From positions 176,866 through 240,865 of the forward strand of contig NC_018479.1 in the NCBI RefSeq assembly GCF_000277815.2: a stretch of 64,000 nt of DNA, given 5' to 3'. The DNA is from Encephalitozoon hellem ATCC 50504. Lineage: Eukaryota > Microsporidia > Unikaryonidae. Position 1 is the first letter of the stretch. Each line of letters opens with the position of its first letter. The notes under the pieces were generated by a model, which saw only the letters and a list, made by a program, of their open reading frames with translations, did no database searches and was not told the origin of the DNA. Of the stretch, positions 27,322-33,777 are shown in pieces. A program made the translations under genes and the position numbers.

Positions 27322-29361
27322 ATGGAAGTCCATACGCCGAAGGAGGACCATAGGATTGCAGAGGCATATAAGCTTGAGCTGAAAGACGTTGTTCTTGAGG
27401 TCTCCAGTGAAAACCTATCCTCGGGCGGTAAGTATGTTAGGTTGCTGAACGGAGTATCTGCCACCTTTGAATCAGGGAAGTTGTCGGTTGTCATGGGGCC
27501 TAGCGGAAGTAGCAAGACAACATTGATGAACTTGATCATGGGCGCAATCCAGAAGGACTCGCTGACCTACGGAAGGGTACTGTTTCGGGGGGAGGATAGG
27601 GACCCGAACACATGGCTGTCCCACACAGCATATCTGAATCAGGATGACTGCGTAGTCCCCTACACAACGGTATATGAGTACATATACTTCTGTGTTAGCT
27701 GCAGAACAGTAAAAAAGCAGAGGGGTGGAAGAAGTGTTGGGGAAATTGTAAGCAGTGTGATGAAGAGACTTCACATTCAAGATCTTAAAGACATGATGAT
27801 GACGGCGATTTCTGGGGGAGAGCGGAAGAGGGTGATGATAGCCATCGAGTTCGCTGTTTTTCCTGATGTGCTGATCCTCGACGAGCCAACAAGCGGGCTC
27901 GACTCGCACCTTGCATTCGAATTGATTCAAATGATTAAGCAATATGCAGCTGAAAGCAATAGCATTGTGATTACAACCGTTCATCAGCCTGGGCCAGGAC
28001 TGTTTGACATGTTTGACGACCTCCTATTTCTTTATAGGGGGACCGTGGTATACTCTGGGCCAGCCAATAGGTGTGAGGAGTTTTTCGATTCCAAAGGGAT
28101 CCACAGGACCGGAAAGCTGTCTACAAGCGAATTCATATTTGAGCTTTTCTCCGATAAGTCCTACATTCCTGGGATAGAAGAGTACAGGCAAAAGATTGAT
28201 GAAATAATAGAGTCTTCTGTGAAGGAGGGAAGTTCAAAGAGCGAAGACAAGATCATGAAGCATGGCGGAAACTCCCCAACCAGCGTGCCGTTTAGCCTCA
28301 CAAAAGCACTTATGATAGCCAGAAGGCAGTTTGCCATTGAATGGAGGTCTTGGAAAATGCTGAAGAGCCGGGCTGTGGAGATATTTATACTTGGATTCTA
28401 TGTATGCTTCTGGTATCCTGTATCTTTTACCGTAAAGTTCTCAAACTATATCAACGATCTGCAGTTGGATTTAAGTGGCAAGGATGGCACAGAATCCATC
28501 TTCCATTGGCTCCTTCGCTCCCTGAAAACCAATATCGACGAGTCGGTAAGATCCAATATAGACGAAGGCATCAAGTGGGAGATGTGCCCATTCCTATTGT
28601 TTTTGCTTTCACCTCTGGCCCTAACAGATTTGTTAGACGGGCTGGACTATATCCACAGAGAGATGTCCAAGGCAACATACGGGCCATCAACATTGTATTT
28701 CTCGGCATGGATTGTCGAGGTTCCACTGATCATCTTGAAATGCTGTATGTTTCTTTGGATCACATCGCTCTTTGGGATCCGCAGCGGGAATACAGTTGGA
28801 CTAATTACCTACATGATTATAGGAAATATTCTGGTGTTGGTATTTAATATGATGACAAGAAGCGCCACGTCTTCGAGTGTTCTCAAAAAGATCTTATCCA
28901 TCTTCACTCTTGCACTTATACCTCTTCTAGACCCAAATAACCTATACGCGACTTCTAATTTTCTTTCTTCACCATCGATTGGAAAGCTTGGATACCTTAG
29001 ATTCCTGAAGTACTTGTTCCTACCTTTTTGGCCTCACGTCTTCTTCCAAGGCTTTATGAGGCTATCCTTCTTTGAAAGAGTGCTGTTCCCCTCAGAGCCG
29101 AACAAGAAATTTACGCCTCCATACAGAACAATTATGGGCCTTCTCGCGGACTCATGGCTTTACGATCCAAGGCTTAATGACGAAGAGAACAAACTGAAGC
29201 TCTTCAGTCCTCAGACGAAGTTCTTGGTAAACTGTGAGTACTCTAGACATTTCCTGCTACTCCTTGGAGCCATCTCTTTCGTCATTGTTGTTCTGGCGAG
29301 TAACTTTGCTCTTATGTGTAGATTTTCACCGCACCTGCGGCTTAAGCTATCTACAAAATAA
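27322..29361 (+). CDS. ABCG-type half ABC transporter with altered P-loop
   Basis: 679 residues in the ABCG order: nucleotide-binding domain first, then six membrane helices (about 360-679). Visible motifs are Walker A at 59-66, signature I-S-G-G-E-R-K-R, Walker B V-L-I-L-D-E-P-T-S-G-L-D and the H-loop T-T-V-H-Q-P. Walker A reads G-P-S-G-S-S-K-T, so the Gly just before Lys is Ser64; all other ATPase motifs are intact. As a half-transporter it must dimerise, moving lipids or small hydrophobic molecules. The ATG at 27322 immediately follows CCC; an upstream TTG is discounted. Confidence 0.93.
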   Translation: MEVHTPKEDHRIAEAYKLELKDVVLEVSSENLSSGGKYVRLLNGVSATFESGKLSVVMGPSGSSKTTLMNLIMGAIQKDSLTYGRVLFRGEDRDPNTWLSHTAYLNQDDCVVPYTTVYEYIYFCVSCRTVKKQRGGRSVGEIVSSVMKRLHIQDLKDMMMTAISGGERKRVMIAIEFAVFPDVLILDEPTSGLDSHLAFELIQMIKQYAAESNSIVITTVHQPGPGLFDMFDDLLFLYRGTVVYSGPANRCEEFFDSKGIHRTGKLSTSEFIFELFSDKSYIPGIEEYRQKIDEIIESSVKEGSSKSEDKIMKHGGNSPTSVPFSLTKALMIARRQFAIEWRSWKMLKSRAVEIFILGFYVCFWYPVSFTVKFSNYINDLQLDLSGKDGTESIFHWLLRSLKTNIDESVRSNIDEGIKWEMCPFLLFLLSPLALTDLLDGLDYIHREMSKATYGPSTLYFSAWIVEVPLIILKCCMFLWITSLFGIRSGNTVGLITYMIIGNILVLVFNMMTRSATSSSVLKKILSIFTLALIPLLDPNNLYATSNFLSSPSIGKLGYLRFLKYLFLPFWPHVFFQGFMRLSFFERVLFPSEPNKKFTPPYRTIMGLLADSWLYDPRLNDEENKLKLFSPQTKFLVNCEYSRHFLLLLGAISFVIVVLASNFALMCRFSPHLRLKLSTK

Positions 29362-29403
29362 AATTCTGCCTCCACACTTTTAACATCGGGCCTTCTCCCT
29401 CGG

Positions 29404-29736
29404 ATGGAATTTCTAGTTCTCTGGGATGGAAGGCGCGTCAGCAGACTCAGGAAGATTCCGAAGTCCATACTGATAGTTGACGGGTATGGCACAATATCTG
29501 AGGAAGAGAAGAGGAAGATAAAAGATTCTGCGGCCGAGATGGACATAGACTTCGAAGAAAGAACAACACACTACTCCCTTGTGATACTCTGTAACACAGT
29601 CTTGAGGTTTAACCTAACCAATCCGTTGACCCTGGCCGAGTGCGAGATTTGGTTTAGTAGAAGAATGTTTTCTTCGAAGGTATTTGCAGATGCCCTTGGC
29701 CACTACTCGGAATGCGAGATAAGAAATGGGGTGTGA
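29404..29736 (+). CDS. Small protein of unknown function
   Basis: 110 residues, not recognised. It has a mixed alpha/beta look: beta-like strands near the start (F-L-V-L-W-D, I-L-I-V-D-G-Y-G) and middle (Y-S-L-V-I-L-C-N-T-V-L-R-F), and a C-terminal helix. There is no signal peptide or zinc motif. The ATG follows CCC by five bases and 42 bp separate it from the ABCG stop. Its last codons overlap an ATG of the next gene at 29726, but that gene more likely starts at 29744, giving a 7-bp gap. It is the first of three small orphans clustered around the E2 gene. Confidence 0.6.
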   Translation: MEFLVLWDGRRVSRLRKIPKSILIVDGYGTISEEEKRKIKDSAAEMDIDFEERTTHYSLVILCNTVLRFNLTNPLTLAECEIWFSRRMFSSKVFADALGHYSECEIRNGV

Positions 29737-29743
29737 ATGGCCC

Positions 29744-30205
29744 ATGAACCCATCGGATGCATTTTCCTTTGCGTCCTTCCGCTTGAGGACAGAGATCAAG
29801 TCTATTGAGCTGCTTCCGGGAGCATCACTGTCTGTAGGTAAGTCCTCGGAGGAGAGGTATGCCATGGAAGTTGAATATACAATGCCAATAGCAGAGGGCA
29901 TCTATGAGGGAAGAGTCCTAAGATTCAAGCTGAAGATTCCACACGCATATCCGTTCAAGCCTCCCAAGCTCTTGTGCCTCGACAAAGTGTTCCATCCAAA
30001 CATTGATGGTGATGGAAATGTCTGCATGGAGATCCTGAGGCTGGGATGGAGACCGAGCCATGGGCTAGAAAGCATACTCATCAACCTTTATGTCATATTT
30101 ATTGAGATTACCGGAGAAGATGCACTGAATGCCTTAGCAGGAGACATGTTCAGGGAAGATTATGAGAGATTTGTAAGGATCGCAAAGGGCCAGGAAGAAG
30201 CATGA
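29744..30205 (+). CDS. UBC12-like ubiquitin/NEDD8-conjugating E2 enzyme
   Basis: 153 residues forming one UBC domain. H-P-N-I-D-G-D-G-N-V-C gives the catalytic Cys94, followed by M-E-I-L-R-x-x-W-R-P, the pattern closest to UBC12 (NEDD8 E2). The upstream Y-P-F-K-P-P segment is the usual HPN-flap approach. UBC12 carries NEDD8/Rub1 to cullins; whether a NEDD8 gene exists in this organism cannot be told here, and it may serve ubiquitin. An in-frame ATG six codons upstream (29726) overlaps the previous gene; I prefer 29744 because it directly follows GGCCC. Confidence 0.85.
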   Translation: MNPSDAFSFASFRLRTEIKSIELLPGASLSVGKSSEERYAMEVEYTMPIAEGIYEGRVLRFKLKIPHAYPFKPPKLLCLDKVFHPNIDGDGNVCMEILRLGWRPSHGLESILINLYVIFIEITGEDALNALAGDMFREDYERFVRIAKGQEEA

Positions 30206-30219
30206 GGCCTTTACAGGGC

Positions 30220-30522
30220 CTATTGCTTGTATATTATTGCAGCATACTCTTCCCCTCCGTCCTCGGCTATCTCTTTCAAGGTAAAGTCAAATGGCAGAGA
30301 TGCTGCATGTCCATTAACCACAATAAAGTCTGTCTTCTTCCTGATTCTCCTGTTCAAGTTCTTCTCGATAAATTGGTATGAAGATCCGGGCTCAAGTAGG
30401 ACAACCCCGATATTGTTCGGAGAAGTTAGTATCCTTAAGGGGCCATGTATCTCCTCTCTAAACACCCTGCATGGGGTTCCCTTTAGGGAAGAGCTTCTCC
30501 AGTTATTTATGGACTCTTCCAT
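30220..30522 (-). CDS. Small protein of unknown function
   Basis: 100 residues, not recognised. The sequence looks like a compact beta-rich fold: strands such as G-V-V-L-L-E-P-G-S-S-Y and T-D-F-I-V-V-N-G-H, ending E-E-Y-A-A-I-I-Y-K-Q. The G-V-V-L-L-E-P-G start and terminal Q vaguely recall cupin domains, but I would not assign one. It is convergent with the E2 gene (14 bp apart) and divergent from the next small gene, with 53 bp between chosen starts. The ATG lacks the upstream C/G run. The clean fit between neighbours supports a real gene. Confidence 0.55.
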   Translation of the reverse strand: MEESINNWRSSSLKGTPCRVFREEIHGPLRILTSPNNIGVVLLEPGSSYQFIEKNLNRRIRKKTDFIVVNGHAASLPFDFTLKEIAEDGGEEYAAIIYKQ

Positions 30523-30575
30523 CTTGAGGATTCATGTTGAAGAATTTTTCTATCCATCGTATGGCCCGCCCTGCA

Positions 30576-30803
30576 ATGAGCAGCCTATTCAATATCCTTG
30601 ACGAGATTCAGAGCCAAGTGGAGAGAGAAGAAAAGCCGGATAATCTGAAAAAAGCCTTGGAAAATGAGCTTCACAAGCTATACCTGCATACATCCTTGGA
30701 AATATGCAAACAGAGGCTACGCGGATCTGTAAGCAAGGAAACACTTGCAAAGGTAGAGAAAATTAAGCAGTACTTCAAGCATATAGAGAATGTCCAGAAC
30801 TGA
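30576..30803 (+). CDS. Small helical protein of unknown function
   Basis: 75 residues, all helical by appearance, with heptad-like leucines (L-F-N-I-L-D-E-I, then L-K-K-A-L-E-N-E-L-H-K-L-Y-L). It may be a small complex subunit. Three in-frame ATGs occur (30534, 30561, 30576); I choose 30576 because CCC lies five bases upstream and the extra N-terminal residues look unlike the rest. It is convergent with eS24 (34 bp between stops). No family recognised. Confidence 0.5.
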   Translation: MSSLFNILDEIQSQVEREEKPDNLKKALENELHKLYLHTSLEICKQRLRGSVSKETLAKVEKIKQYFKHIENVQN

Positions 30804-30837
30804 GGCATAGAGGTTCTATATAAAATAAGAATGACGG

Positions 30838-31262
30838 TTATTTATTCTTCTTCTCAGCTTTCTTCATTGCTCTCTTGAGGGTACCAAAGATCTTGTAGCG
30901 CTTCTTCCTCTCGTCCTTTCTGACTCTTCTAGGCGTCACCTGGAATTCTTTCCCAGTAAGTTTTGCAACGATGTGCTTCTTCTCGACGTTTGACAGGGCC
31001 TCGGCACTTGAATAAATCTTTGCCTTGAGGGTGGTTCTGTGTGTACCATATCTGTTCCTCAAGCCGGCAACCACAACGTTCCTCTTGTTTGTTTGGTAGA
31101 GCTCAGATATCTTGCTCCTTATCTCCTCCTGGCTGGGCGTTGGCATCCCCGGATGATATGCAACCACTTCCAGCTCCCTCCTAGAGAGAAGTTTGTTATC
31201 CCTCATGCTAGAAATCTCCAGTTCCAAACTCTATAAGTTAGCCTCAGTCTCACACTTACCAT
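30838..31262 (-). CDS. RPS24: Ribosomal protein eS24, with intron directly after the start codon
   Basis: 131 residues after splicing. L-L-S-R-R-E-L-E-V-V-A-Y-H-P-G and the R-N-R-Y-G-T-H-R-T-T segment match eS24, a small-subunit protein; the C-terminus is Lys/Arg-rich. The frame has no ATG at its natural start; the ATG is at 31260-31262, followed at once by a 29-nt intron (31231-31259) beginning GTAAGT and ending CTAACTTATAG. Joined protein starts M-S-L-E-L-E-I-S-S. Without splicing the frame shifts and stops after 19 codons. CCC lies 7 bases upstream of the ATG. It is divergent from eS30 with 89 bp between starts. Confidence 0.95.
31231..31259 (-). other. Spliceosomal intron of eS24 (29 nt)
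   Basis: On the minus strand it begins GTAAGTGTG, directly after ATG, and ends CTAACTTATAG, with the branch-site CTAAC only a few bases from the AG. These are the known features of short Encephalitozoon introns. Removal joins ATG to AGT in the frame of eS24. Confidence 0.92.
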
Positions 31263-31270
31263 TTCGTGAG

Positions 31271-31285
31271 GGATAAAATTTTCGG
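31271..31285 (-). promoter_or_regulatory. Shared ribosomal-protein promoter element, eS24 copy
   Basis: Read on the minus strand, CCGAAAATTTTATCC lies 8 bases upstream of the eS24 ATG. It matches 13 of 15 positions of the element in front of the divergent eS30 gene (31316-31330). A candidate promoter element for co-expressed ribosomal protein genes. Confidence 0.4.
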
Positions 31286-31315
31286 AAATATCTGCTTCAG
31301 GCTTTGAGCCTAGAC

Positions 31316-31330
31316 CCGAAAATATTTTCC
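31316..31330 (+). promoter_or_regulatory. Shared ribosomal-protein promoter element, eS30 copy
   Basis: CCGAAAATATTTTCC lies 21 bases upstream of the eS30 ATG and is the counterpart of the eS24 copy, in mirrored orientation, so each gene has its own site pointing toward it. Confidence 0.4.
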
Positions 31331-31351
31331 TCGTTGGAAAGGCCCTTTGAA

Positions 31352-31576
31352 ATGGTAAGTGAAGTCTTGCAGAGTCTTGGAGACTCGTTCTAACTTTAGG
31401 CAACTATTACAATCAACAAGGCAGGTAAGGTTAGGAACCAGACACCAAAGGATCCCGTTGTCGAGAAGGAAAGGAAGAAGTGTGGCCGTTGCAGACAGCG
31501 CTTGAAGTTTGAGAAAAGGAACGATATGGGCTATTTCGAGGTAGCTGGAAAGATGAAGCTGAATCCTCAGTCATGA
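31352..31576 (+). CDS. RPS30: Ribosomal protein eS30, with intron directly after the start codon
   Basis: 59 residues after splicing. [11 protein letters not shown] is the hallmark of eS30 and is followed by a basic stretch and K-M-K-L-N-P-Q-S. Exon 1 is only the ATG (31352-31354); the intron is 31355-31399 and exon 2 is 31400-31576, giving M-A-T-I-T-I-N-K. No ubiquitin-like fusion precedes it, unlike animal FAU. Exon 2 contains a C-G-R-C pair, unusual for eS30. GGCCC lies 5 bases upstream of the ATG. The gene is too short to be seen in a length-filtered search. Confidence 0.92.
31355..31399 (+). other. Spliceosomal intron of eS30 (45 nt)
   Basis: It begins GTAAGTGAAG directly after ATG and ends CTAACTTTAG. 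The length is a multiple of three, but the TAA within CTAAC and the terminal TAG are in frame, so retention would terminate translation after 13 codons. Confidence 0.92.
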
Positions 31577-31639
31577 AAGATAAATAAAATCTTAGCCTTC
31601 ATTGCCATAACATTTCTGCTTAAAAATACTTTAATGAGA

Positions 31640-31735
31640 TGCCCTTGCTGCCTTCGAAGCTTTCTTGATTTCTATCAAGAATGTCAAAAGGTAGCAACAA
31701 AGAATGCAGGCTTAGAAAGCGCCAGGCATACATTT
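31640..31735 (+). ncRNA. Candidate H/ACA-type small nucleolar RNA
   Basis: The stretch between eS30 and SmD2 folds by eye into two hairpins. Hairpin 1: TTGCTGCCTT (31645-31654) pairs with AAGGTAGCAA (31688-31697), one G-U pair; an internal loop of 7 and 6 nt follows; then an 8-bp upper stem TTCTTGAT/ATCAAGAA (31662-31669, 31674-31681) with a 4-nt loop. A hinge AAAGAA (31699-31704) fits the H box ANANNA. Hairpin 2 uses ATGC/GCAT with inner GCTT/AAGC. ACA at 31730-31732 stands three bases before the proposed 3' end. It lies downstream of eS30 on the same strand, so it could be processed from that transcript. It is shorter than typical H/ACA RNAs. Confidence 0.35.
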
Positions 31736-31739
31736 TAAT

Positions 31740-32126
31740 CTAGACGTCTTCCCCGTCTTCTGCTCTTTTTTGATCTTCGGTGCTCTTCAGGCCCTCCTCC
31801 TGAAGCCCCCCGGCACCCCCCGCAACAAGTATAACTGTGTCCCCTCTGATAAAGACATTGCCAAGCCGCCTGGAGAAGCCGCAGCCCTGCCTCTTCTTCT
31901 TTCCCCTGTTCTTTCCGCGCATGGTTCCAAGCTCCTTGGCATCCTCCATCAGCAAGTTGTAGTGGCGGTCATATGCTATCACCTTGCCCACAACCTTCCT
32001 GTTGTTGCGCAGAGAAACCAGCACAGGCATCATCTTCACCATAGCCCTATGGACAAGCGAAAGAGGCCCTTTCATCTCCATTGCCTCCTTCTCGTTAGGG
32101 CTCTCTAGATTCTTCGGGAGAAACAT
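31740..32126 (-). CDS. Spliceosomal core protein SmD2
   Basis: 128 residues, Sm fold. G-P-L-S-L-V begins the Sm1 motif region, R-N-N-R-K-V-V-G-K-V and D-R-H-Y-N-L-L-M-E-D match SmD2, and F-I-R-G-D-T-V-I-L-V is the Sm2 motif. A Lys/Arg/Gly insertion between Sm1 and Sm2 is also typical of SmD2. It forms part of the heptameric ring on U snRNAs and is consistent with the two introns in adjacent genes. The ATG at 32126 overlaps a second ATG four bases upstream that opens an 11-codon frame; GGCCC precedes both. The acidic C-terminal tail (about 25 residues) is extra. Confidence 0.9.
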   Translation of the reverse strand: MFLPKNLESPNEKEAMEMKGPLSLVHRAMVKMMPVLVSLRNNRKVVGKVIAYDRHYNLLMEDAKELGTMRGKNRGKKKRQGCGFSRRLGNVFIRGDTVILVAGGAGGLQEEGLKSTEDQKRAEDGEDV

Positions 32127-32180
32127 CCATGGGCCTCCCTAAACATTAAAATAACAAAGATTTATTCACATATCTCAAAG

Positions 32181-33014
32181 CTACTCGGCCTTTCTCTTGA
32201 GCTTCACAAACTCCACCAGGCGATCAATGAACTTGCCGGAAGCATTTCCGTGATAAAAATTCTCTATAAAGCCAGAAATAATCTCGTTGGACACCCTCTC
32301 CCAGTACTTCATTGCAATCCGTATCTCTCTCCTTATATCGTCAATCTCCCTCTGAATATCGACGTTCTTGATCATCTCGTTCATCTTCTTGCTCACCTTT
32401 ATTCTCTTCATGTGAAGAAACGATATGTTCAGGTCCTTTGCAGAAACCCCCCTTTCAAGATTCCTCCTGACATACATGTCGTAGTTCCGAACGATGTTCG
32501 TTATTATCCCGCTTGTGCTGATTCCTTTTGTTCTTCTGATCGGTATGAACATCCCCATGTCCTTCACAAACTTGTAGATGTCTTCCTTGCCCTCTCCCTT
32601 ATACGGTATGTCGTCATGCGCAACAAAGTCTATCCTATGCTTTTGAAGGAATTCTGATGTTAGCTCCCACGGCGCACTTGTTATAACCTCGTCAACATAT
32701 CTGCAGTGTATAAGCCCCTCTGCCCTTTCTTTTTCATTCATAACAAGGTTTCCCTTGAGCCTTGTTGTTATGTCGTCGTCGGTAACACCAACCAGCAGGT
32801 AAACATTCGGAAAGAGGTTCTTTGCCTGCTTCAGGCTCCTGGCATGCCCATAATGGAACAGATCGTACACCCCATCGCAGTATATTCGAACAGGCCTGTT
32901 GACCGGTATCTTATACATGCCAACATCGGAAGTCATCTCCTCGTACTCAAATGCATTTCTGTCTGGGTATGTAGGCGCCATAATCTTGTACTCCTCTACA
33001 CTATCCTCCTTTTC
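32181..33014 (-). CDS. Choline-phosphate cytidylyltransferase (CCT)
   Basis: 277 residues. The cytidylyltransferase domain shows [14 protein letters not shown] (HxGH at 55-58) and the [10 protein letters not shown] nucleotide-binding motif. [12 protein letters not shown] is typical of the choline-phosphate (not ethanolamine) enzyme. It makes CDP-choline in the Kennedy pathway to phosphatidylcholine and fits with the PAP2 phosphatase gene. The C-terminal 90 residues are helical and basic, as the membrane-sensing helix of CCT. Two in-frame ATGs are possible (33032 and 33014); the second directly follows CCC and is used. Confidence 0.93.
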   Translation of the reverse strand, partial: EKEDSVEEYKIMAPTYPDRNAFEYEEMTSDVGMYKIPVNRPVRIYCDGVYDLFHYGHARSLKQAKNLFPNVYLLVGVTDDDITTRLKGNLVMNEKERAEGLIHCRYVDEVITSAPWELTSEFLQKHRIDFVAHDDIPYKGEGKEDIYKFVKDMGMFIPIRRTKGISTSGIITNIVRNYDMYVRRNLERGVSAKDLNISFLHMKRIKVSKKMNEMIKNVDIQREIDDIRREIRIAMKYWERVSNEIISGFIENFYHGNASGKFIDRLVEFVKLKRKAE

Positions 33015-33099
33015 CATGGGCTCGGCATGCATAGGAGAAAATAAAGTCAAACAAATTCTTTAATATTTTAAGGTTCTCCGTCAAAGCCATCATGTCAAT

Positions 33100-33711
33100 T
33101 CATTGAATATAATCCAAGTCCTGAGGGATCCCGAAGCTGCTGTTAAACTCAGACTTCTCCATCGAAAACTTGTTGCATATGTAATCCTGTATGATAAAGA
33201 TGTTATCAATAATCTTATTGTATTCATCAACCACCTCCCTTCTGTCGGCAATAAGCTTGTCGTAAACCGTGGGGTCTGTTTCCTCAAACTTGCTCAGCTC
33301 CTCCCTTTGCTCCTCTTCTATCTTTGAAAGCGCATTTAGTTTGCTCTCCAGCTCCCTTCTTTCCTCGGTGTAGTTCTTGGCCACCCTCTCACTCTCCAGA
33401 TACTCCCTCTTCCTTAGAACCTCCTCAGACATGCTTTTGCACTCCTCGGCAAGGCTCTTGCATCTCAGCTTCTTCTTCTGGACTCCGTCAGATGCAAATG
33501 ACCAGTACAGGTTCGAGGACCCAACCTTTTCAACAGTGACAAGCCCGTCGTCGACAAGCTGCTGCAGGATATCCTTGATGGTGTTTACTACTATTCCTTT
33601 CTTCGACCCCAGGCTTTCTAGCTCCTGCAGTTTAAAGAACGACTTGCTTCCCCTTATTATGTCAAGCAGGATGGTCTTCTTCTGATCGGCCTTCATCTTG
33701 ACTGTTGCCAT
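33100..33711 (-). CDS. MND1: Mnd1 meiotic recombination protein
   Basis: 203 residues, close to the 205 of human MND1. The N-terminal winged-helix is recognisable by K-K-T-I-L-L-D-I-I, V-L/I-Q-Q-L-V-D-D-G-L-V and G-S-S-N-L-Y-W-S-F. A long coiled coil follows, then the conserved end W/I-x-D-N-I-F-x-I-x-x-Y/W and F-G-I-P-Q-D-L-D-Y-I, nearly identical in layout to other Mnd1 proteins. Mnd1 works only with Hop2 to stimulate Dmc1/Rad51 strand exchange in meiosis. The ATG at 33711 is preceded by GAGCCC and matches the family N-terminus; the open frame upstream would overlap the next gene's promoter. Confidence 0.93.
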   Translation of the reverse strand: MATVKMKADQKKTILLDIIRGSKSFFKLQELESLGSKKGIVVNTIKDILQQLVDDGLVTVEKVGSSNLYWSFASDGVQKKKLRCKSLAEECKSMSEEVLRKREYLESERVAKNYTEERRELESKLNALSKIEEEQREELSKFEETDPTVYDKLIADRREVVDEYNKIIDNIFIIQDYICNKFSMEKSEFNSSFGIPQDLDYIQ

Positions 33712-33777
33712 AGCTCCAGGGCTCCAGAATGCCGTATTTAATAGGCTGCCTACTTCATCGTCGAGAAAGAACACCCC

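Noticed and set aside
27428..27433. GTAAGT in the ABCG gene
   Set aside because: Reading through gives conserved ABCG sequence, and no CTAAC-type branch site follows within intron length.
29838..29843. GTAAGT in the E2 gene
   Set aside because: The uninterrupted frame aligns with UBC domains and no branch site follows.
31634..31738. 34-codon open frame with a C-P-C-C start
   Set aside because: Very short, no family match, and the same bases form paired stems better explained as a structured RNA.
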